Source: Caldisericia bacterium (GTDB taxonomy: Bacteria > Caldisericota > Caldisericia > JAAYUI01). Taken from it: DNA of 46,670 nucleotides. Positions within the stretch are counted from its first letter, which is position 1. Every line of letters begins with the position of its first letter. The stretch is from contig JAGOOO010000009.1 in assembly GCA_017992475.1 (NCBI GenBank), positions 1 to 46,670 on the forward strand. The letters are read 5' to 3'. The notes beneath the pieces were generated by a model. It was not told the DNA's origin. It ran no database searches and saw only the letters and a program-made list of their open reading frames with translations. Positions 42,213 through 46,670 of this stretch are shown here, piece after piece. The position numbers were made by a program, and so were the translations under genes.

Positions 42213-42919
42213 GGGGATACGAAATAGTGGCATGGGCGCAGTGCAGAAGGGCAAATAGCGCCGTCAGCAACCTGGTTGGCTACACAAAGGAAAAAGTTGG
42301 CGAAACACTCCTCGAAGCTGGCGCAAAAACTGTTTTGTGGTCATACAGCTTGAAGGAGCTTTTTGGTTCGGCAAAATCTGATATCACCTCGTCGATGCTC
42401 CTGCTCTCGGGCTCTGGCGACCAGAATGGCGAATACATACCGCTGCCAAACCTCGAAGGCTACCTGACCCAAAACATGCAGTGGCAAAAAATCATTACAC
42501 TGACAGGTTTTGCAAATGTCTATGGCATCAGCATCTCGGCGGCGCCTGACTGGATCATTCCGCCGTCTCCGCCTTATTCTAGCGAGGTTCTGCAAGGTTC
42601 GGTGGCAATCCTTACGGCAACCCAAAACCCTGGCACCGGGCTTGTGAACCTGACAGACATCAAAAAACCGAGGTTTGATTTTCCAAAAGTTGTCAGCCAG
42701 GGCTGGAGCGACAAGCCGGTCCCGCCAATGGCAGTGCCCTGGGACATCAACCCGGACACATACTGCATGCCACCCCAGCTTGAGGCCGCAAACTACAACA
42801 TCAACATCCCGATAGCCAAGCACAGGGTGCCCTCCTCTGGGCTGGCGATCTGGGCGTACTGGGCAACAGCATCCAATCCGAGGCTGAGGGTGACGCTGGT
42901 GACAGCGCCGGAGAGGTGA
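42209..42919 (+). CDS. Phage-cluster protein of unknown function
   Basis: 236 residues starting at a GTG overlapping the previous stop, with GGGGAGGG just upstream. It is rich in Pro, Ser, Ile and Trp and ends in a short strand (LRVTLVTAPER). The composition and beta-rich pattern fit a tail appendage protein. No family is recognised. Confidence 0.65.
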   Translation: MRGYEIVAWAQCRRANSAVSNLVGYTKEKVGETLLEAGAKTVLWSYSLKELFGSAKSDITSSMLLLSGSGDQNGEYIPLPNLEGYLTQNMQWQKIITLTGFANVYGISISAAPDWIIPPSPPYSSEVLQGSVAILTATQNPGTGLVNLTDIKKPRFDFPKVVSQGWSDKPVPPMAVPWDINPDTYCMPPQLEAANYNINIPIAKHRVPSSGLAIWAYWATASNPRLRVTLVTAPER

Positions 42920-42922
42920 GCA

Positions 42923-43558
42923 GTGGAATACACTCTCGATGACCCGAAATATCTTGTGCTCCACCATTTTGTGAACGGAAAAATTGGTGTGGCAAAAGAA
43001 AAGGCCCTTGTGACGGCGACAAAAAAGCTCAACCCCAGGGAATACCATTATGTGGTTTACTCTGACGGCTCGTGGGAGGGCTGGCAAAAAGAGGGTTTGG
43101 TCGCGGCGCACTGCGGGGCCGACAATCAGGCCCAGAGCAGGTGTGGGGCGCACAACTTCAATTCGATTGGTGTCTGCTGTATGGGCAACTTTGAAAAAGA
43201 ACCGATGGAAGAAAAACAGCTCTCAGGTCTCCTTGTATTAATTAGAGACATTGTCACACGGCATGGCATTGTACCAGAGAATATTTTGCCGCACAGCGCG
43301 ATTGCACCAACGGCTTGCCCGGGAAAATATTTCCCAATTTTGGAGGCAAGGCAGGCGGCAGATGTCCCGCTTGTGAGGGTGGCGATAAACTCTGATCAGG
43401 CGCTTGTCATGGGCAGGCCGAATAAAATGCCGTTGAAGCTGGCGCTGGACAGGGGGCATGCCGTTGTCCCCCTGCGCTGGTTTTGCGAGGCGCTTGGGCT
43501 CAGGGTTGTTTTCCTCAGGGATGGCGGGATTGTGGAGGTGAGGAAGAAGTTTGCGTAG
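42923..43558 (+). CDS. N-acetylmuramoyl-L-alanine amidase (T7-lysozyme-like) with copper-amine-oxidase-N-like tail
   Basis: 211 residues; a GTG start follows GGAGAGG. The catalytic domain has zinc ligands as in T7 lysozyme: His14/His15 in VLHHFVNG, His124 and Cys132 in PHSAIAPTACPG, with YHYVV and NSIGVCCMGNF in place. It should cut the amide bond between muramic acid and the peptide in peptidoglycan. The last ~60 residues (AVVPLRWFCEALGLRVVF...) are a copper-amine-oxidase-N-like unit, as in the chromosomal secreted proteins at 21338 and 25357, and probably target the host wall. It is the last gene of the cluster. Confidence 0.85.
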   Translation: MEYTLDDPKYLVLHHFVNGKIGVAKEKALVTATKKLNPREYHYVVYSDGSWEGWQKEGLVAAHCGADNQAQSRCGAHNFNSIGVCCMGNFEKEPMEEKQLSGLLVLIRDIVTRHGIVPENILPHSAIAPTACPGKYFPILEARQAADVPLVRVAINSDQALVMGRPNKMPLKLALDRGHAVVPLRWFCEALGLRVVFLRDGGIVEVRKKFA

Positions 43559-43585
43559 GCTTTGAGCTGTAATTTCAGTGATCGG

Positions 43586-43628
43586 CTGGCCTGGGTAATC
43601 TTGGGGATACCCAAGCCAGTTTTTTTGT
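43586..43628 (+). terminator. Terminator of the phage-like cluster
   Basis: A 12-bp stem with one mismatch (43586-43597 / 43608-43619), CTGGCCTGGGTA and TACCCAAGCCAG, followed by seven Ts. It ends the run of plus-strand cluster genes. Confidence 0.88.
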
Positions 43629-43744
43629 TGTGTTTCTCTTTTTGTGAGAAACTTACCTAACGCCTTTTTTTGAATAATACCATTTTGAGGAACTAGAATA
43701 GCCACCAGTTGAACCTTAAAATAAAAGATGCCAATATATAAATT

Positions 43745-44932
43745 GTGAGGATCTTCAAATACATAGGTGGCATATTTTTGTCTATACTCATCGTATTATA
43801 TTTTGTAGCTTTTTTACGGTTCACGAGCGGTTTTGCGCCAAGGAGAATTTCCCCTGTTTCAATCGATGCAAAATGCGTAATTTATGACTATGCTTTTACA
43901 GACAGCAGCATAGTTGATTTGAGAAATCAAAATGTGAACATCTACAGGCTCTATTTCGAATATTTCAAATCTCCAGACGATAAAATCAATAGTCAAATCT
44001 CGATACCCGGAAAGACGATATCAAGCTACGCAATATCGGACATCAGCCCAGAATCCCCAGAGAAACCGCAGACATATCATTATGTTTTGTATTCACAGCA
44101 AAACAGCAAATATTATATTTCGCTGTTCAATGCCCCTCTTCTTAATGCCCAGATAGAGAAACACTGGAGCGTAGAGGTGCCAAAACTCAAAACCATCGTC
44201 ACCTCCACTGGAAAGCAAGCCATCATTTGCCAGGACGAGTCAATGAAGGATGTCATTATATACAACATTGATGGGGTCTGTGAATACAAAAAAACTTTTG
44301 ATGGTCCGGTCATACTGACAAGCATTTACACTGAGGACAATAAACAGAAGGTTCTTTATTCTGACGGGGAGCACATATCCAGCCTGGATGGAGAAATTAA
44401 CATAGAGCTCCCGAGGAAAAGCAACATGGAAGATTCGTTTTTTCTGCCAGCCCAGGATCCGTCTAATCTAGATATTTTTGGATATTATGATGGCGAGTAT
44501 TTATACGGTTTTGACATCAAGTCGGCTGGTACTTCATTATACTCCAAAAAGATTGCCGGTCTGAAACCTGGTGTTTACACGAACAGGTACATGTGTCCGT
44601 ATAGCCATGGAATAATAACGATTAACCCAAGGACTGGCTCGTTGAGACCAACCTACGGATATGGGGTTGATTTGCTCGGGAAAACAGACTTCACGTTTGT
44701 GTCATATTTTATGCGTTATGAAGACACTTATTGCCTGTTTTCAGGCAGTGACGGGACAAATTCGAGCCTCTCCATTTACAAGATCAATAAAAACGGGATG
44801 ACAAGCCTGATGTCTTCCCGTTACTATCAATTTGGCAAAATATACTATTCTTTTGTTGAGTATTGCAACTTTTATGTGTTCACCGACAAAGGAGTTTTCT
44901 CAACAGATACGTTCAATTACTTTTATGATTAG
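43745..44932 (+). CDS. Membrane-anchored protein of unknown function
   Basis: 395 residues. An N-terminal helix (about 6-26) anchors it; the rest is beta-rich with repeated short strands (KQAIICQDESMKDVIIYNID, SLYSKKIAGLKPGVY) that could form a propeller. No family is recognised. It has no ribosome binding site, and AT-rich sequence resembling a -10 (TATATAAA) touches the GTG, so its message may be leaderless. Composition is more AT-rich than the phage-like cluster, and the cluster terminator separates the two, so it is probably not part of the cluster. Confidence 0.6.
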   Translation: MRIFKYIGGIFLSILIVLYFVAFLRFTSGFAPRRISPVSIDAKCVIYDYAFTDSSIVDLRNQNVNIYRLYFEYFKSPDDKINSQISIPGKTISSYAISDISPESPEKPQTYHYVLYSQQNSKYYISLFNAPLLNAQIEKHWSVEVPKLKTIVTSTGKQAIICQDESMKDVIIYNIDGVCEYKKTFDGPVILTSIYTEDNKQKVLYSDGEHISSLDGEINIELPRKSNMEDSFFLPAQDPSNLDIFGYYDGEYLYGFDIKSAGTSLYSKKIAGLKPGVYTNRYMCPYSHGIITINPRTGSLRPTYGYGVDLLGKTDFTFVSYFMRYEDTYCLFSGSDGTNSSLSIYKINKNGMTSLMSSRYYQFGKIYYSFVEYCNFYVFTDKGVFSTDTFNYFYD

Positions 44933-45214
44933 ATAATAAAATTTCTTAACAAACCAATAATCATAGAAATAACAAAAAAGATAATATATCAATTATTAAT
45001 TATAGAAAAATACATCTGGCCATGAATATTTACGAGGATATGTTTCTAATAACTATTATTTATAAAAATATATAGACAAAGATATTGTATTTATGAGATA
45101 TCACAGTTATTTATTAAGTAATAATTACTTTTAGCATATTGACAAAGGCATGCCCATAAATTAATGATGACCTGTTATTGTGAGTAAAAAAGCTGGAAAA
45201 AGAGGTGGAGAGTT
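44933..45214. other. AT-rich gene-free stretch with promoter-like end
   Basis: This 282-base stretch is strongly AT-rich and holds no frame I can support. It ends with a likely promoter for the next gene and a ribosome binding site (GAGGTGGAG). Confidence 0.6.
45139..45168 (+). promoter_or_regulatory. Possible promoter of the large secreted protein gene
   Basis: A perfect -35 TTGACA (45139-45144), with a weaker -10 AATGAT (45163-45168) after 18 bases. Confidence 0.4.
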
Positions 45215-46670
45215 ATGCTCATGAAAACAATAGTGGGCCTTCTTTTGGCAATTGGTTTGGCTCTTTATCCTGTTGCTCCGTCAACATTTGTGCAGGGGAG
45301 TGATAACAGGAGAATTATAGAAGATGCTCCCATCATCACCCCACAGACTGTCATCACTTATCCTGACTGGGTTTTTCCTGCCGCATCGTTTACAACGTAT
45401 CATTATAATGACGTCTACAACCTAACCCAGAGCGACGTTGTTCTGAGATATACACTTGATACCACAAACTTGTCCCTTCCTCCAAGCTCATGGAGTTACT
45501 GGCAGCAAATCGGCATTCGTGCGTCAGGGGCAGGATCTGATTTTAATCCGCCTATCGGTTCGGGGTGCTGGATGTCGTACGGTGCAAAAGACACTGTGCC
45601 TACTCCAGGGGCCCAAAATTCCCAGGACAAGTTTAACCTCCAGTATCAGGGTGGCCGTGACGAGAGATACTACGATTCGTACAGCCCTATCACAGTAAAC
45701 TCGCAAGTGGGTACGCCAACGGCCTGGAACAATTATGGATTGTGGTTTGATCGTGACACAGTCGATCCCTGGCAAGATGACATGTGGGGTTGCCTTGATG
45801 GGTGGACATACAATACTGGCGGTATATACAATGTCGAGATTGCATATCATGCAATCAGCCCAACACAGGGCACTGCTTTTGCAACAGTCAACGGCGTGCC
45901 GGTTGGTTTTTATACAGCCTGGTCGGCAAATGGCCCCAATCATTCCTACAATATTGGCATGAGTTTTACCGGGAACATGACCCAAATGCAGATTTTTGGT
46001 GGATGTTGGTCAGGAACAGGTTCGGGCCAGAGTGTTGCAAGGAATATCCAGGTCATAACAGACCAGTCTGTGTGCGGCCCTGGCGCCCAGCCTGCAGGGA
46101 ATCGTTACTATTATTATGACCAGGGAGGTGATAGGGGCACAATAAATATGTCAGATGGCCAGATTTATGTGGTAACACTGAGAGATATAGACATGTCCAT
46201 GTCTGGCAATGCAATGCCCCCGCAAACATCAATAAAGAAATTCAGGATGCTGATTGAAGACTGGGGACTGGGTTCTGGAAACGAGCAGATTCCTCTCCAG
46301 ATGTACTGGAACATAAACCATCCCAACCCGCCAAATATTTTTTGGAGCCCTGGGATGAGTGCGCCCAGGCTTGAAAGTATTGATGAAACAAACACTGTTC
46401 AAAGAACAATGGATTTTATGCCGGGCGTAAGGGGGTCTGGCACAACCTCTGCCAACACACCTTCACAGGTCCCGGGGATTTTTGATGCCAGGCTGGTGAT
46501 GGGTCAAATCGAATCCGGGCCAGATATTGGCAAGTGGAATGTGATCCCTTATTATAGATTACCTTCAGGGGGCTGGACACCCTTCCCCGGTGGCGTGTGG
46601 ATGACGCCAACAGCATTTGACCTTACACAGGCACGTTTGACTTTGCAGATAAACAGTGATTCGGATGGGT
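45215..46670 (+). CDS. Large secreted protein, partial (runs off the window)
   Basis: At least 485 residues with no stop before the end of the window. A signal peptide (MLMKTIVGLLLAIGLALYPV) is followed by an exported body rich in Tyr, Trp, Asn, Gly and Ser. A stretch with FATVNGVPVGFYTAWSANGP and a following strand with MQIFGGCW resembles a concanavalin-like or lectin jelly roll. I do not claim a family. GAGGTGGAG lies just before the first ATG; a second ATG two codons later is also possible. Confidence 0.75.
   Translation, partial: MLMKTIVGLLLAIGLALYPVAPSTFVQGSDNRRIIEDAPIITPQTVITYPDWVFPAASFTTYHYNDVYNLTQSDVVLRYTLDTTNLSLPPSSWSYWQQIGIRASGAGSDFNPPIGSGCWMSYGAKDTVPTPGAQNSQDKFNLQYQGGRDERYYDSYSPITVNSQVGTPTAWNNYGLWFDRDTVDPWQDDMWGCLDGWTYNTGGIYNVEIAYHAISPTQGTAFATVNGVPVGFYTAWSANGPNHSYNIGMSFTGNMTQMQIFGGCWSGTGSGQSVARNIQVITDQSVCGPGAQPAGNRYYYYDQGGDRGTINMSDGQIYVVTLRDIDMSMSGNAMPPQTSIKKFRMLIEDWGLGSGNEQIPLQMYWNINHPNPPNIFWSPGMSAPRLESIDETNTVQRTMDFMPGVRGSGTTSANTPSQVPGIFDARLVMGQIESGPDIGKWNVIPYYRLPSGGWTPFPGGVWMTPTAFDLTQARLTLQINSDSDG

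Noticed and set aside
42341-43153. A 270-codon minus-strand frame over the last cluster genes
   Set aside because: It lies opposite the amidase, whose motifs are conserved. The product is His/Arg/Cys-rich, typical of a shadow frame.
28034-43628. Contractile phage tail or tailocin
   Set aside because: No sheath or contractile baseplate gene is seen. Terminase, portal and capsid are present, so it is not a headless particle.
27889-43744. Phage attachment sites or an integrase at the cluster edges
   Set aside because: No integrase-like frame is present. By eye I found no convincing direct repeat at both edges and no tRNA gene. A repeat search by program would be decisive.

Overview
The window is bacterial DNA of roughly even base composition. 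It has standard stop codons, GGAGG-type ribosome binding sites, -35/-10 promoters close to TTGACA/TATAAT, and Arg codons dominated by AGG/AGA. metK and miaA are ordinary housekeeping genes. Secreted proteins with copper-amine-oxidase-N-like domains, DUF4388, DUF4389 and large multidomain glycoside-hydrolase-like proteins suggest an uncultured or little-studied anaerobe-like lineage (Firmicutes- or Caldisericota-like). The sequence alone does not fix the phylum.

Layout. Positions 1-3771: a DUF1761 membrane protein and a large single-chain Eco57I-type restriction-modification enzyme. 3779-5837 (minus): metK with a lipoprotein that looks like a dead metallo-beta-lactamase. 5885-9505 (minus): a secreted family-2 glycosidase-like protein. 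9571-11459 (minus): a response regulator plus degenerate HD-GYP pair. 11669-14181: a repeat-bearing membrane protein, divergent miaA, and a Clp-fold serine protease. 14248-18513: a secreted four-repeat protein, then a PadR regulator overlapping a P2-type cation ATPase. 18587-20960: an AT-rich, repeat-rich patch with a TPR gene remnant, a 52-residue HTH-like gene, an atypical lipoprotein and palindromic GC-rich repeats. 20963-27888: a frameshifted DUF4389 gene and two large secreted proteins that end in copper-amine-oxidase-N-like domains, with a DUF4388 protein between them.

Positions 28099-43558 hold one compact plus-strand cluster of 19 phage-structural genes: large terminase, portal, protease, capsid, connectors, tail tube, tail-assembly chaperone with a classic -1 frameshift site, tape measure, tail hub, tip proteins and amidase. 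It starts at a near-consensus host-type promoter and ends at a strong terminator. Host-like genes flank both ends, and no integrase, repressor, replication gene or small terminase is visible. Size and content fit a gene-transfer-agent-like or domesticated prophage particle with a siphovirus-type tail. Three of its structural proteins carry a related inserted beta-rich module. Its amidase ends in the same domain type as the neighbouring chromosomal secreted proteins.

Positions 43559-46670: an AT-rich anchored protein, an AT-rich intergenic stretch, and the start of a large secreted protein that runs off the window.

Several genes that lack a ribosome binding site (the response regulator, padR-like, DUF4388 and probably miaA genes) have a good promoter whose predicted transcription start lies within a few bases of the start codon. 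Leaderless translation therefore seems common here.
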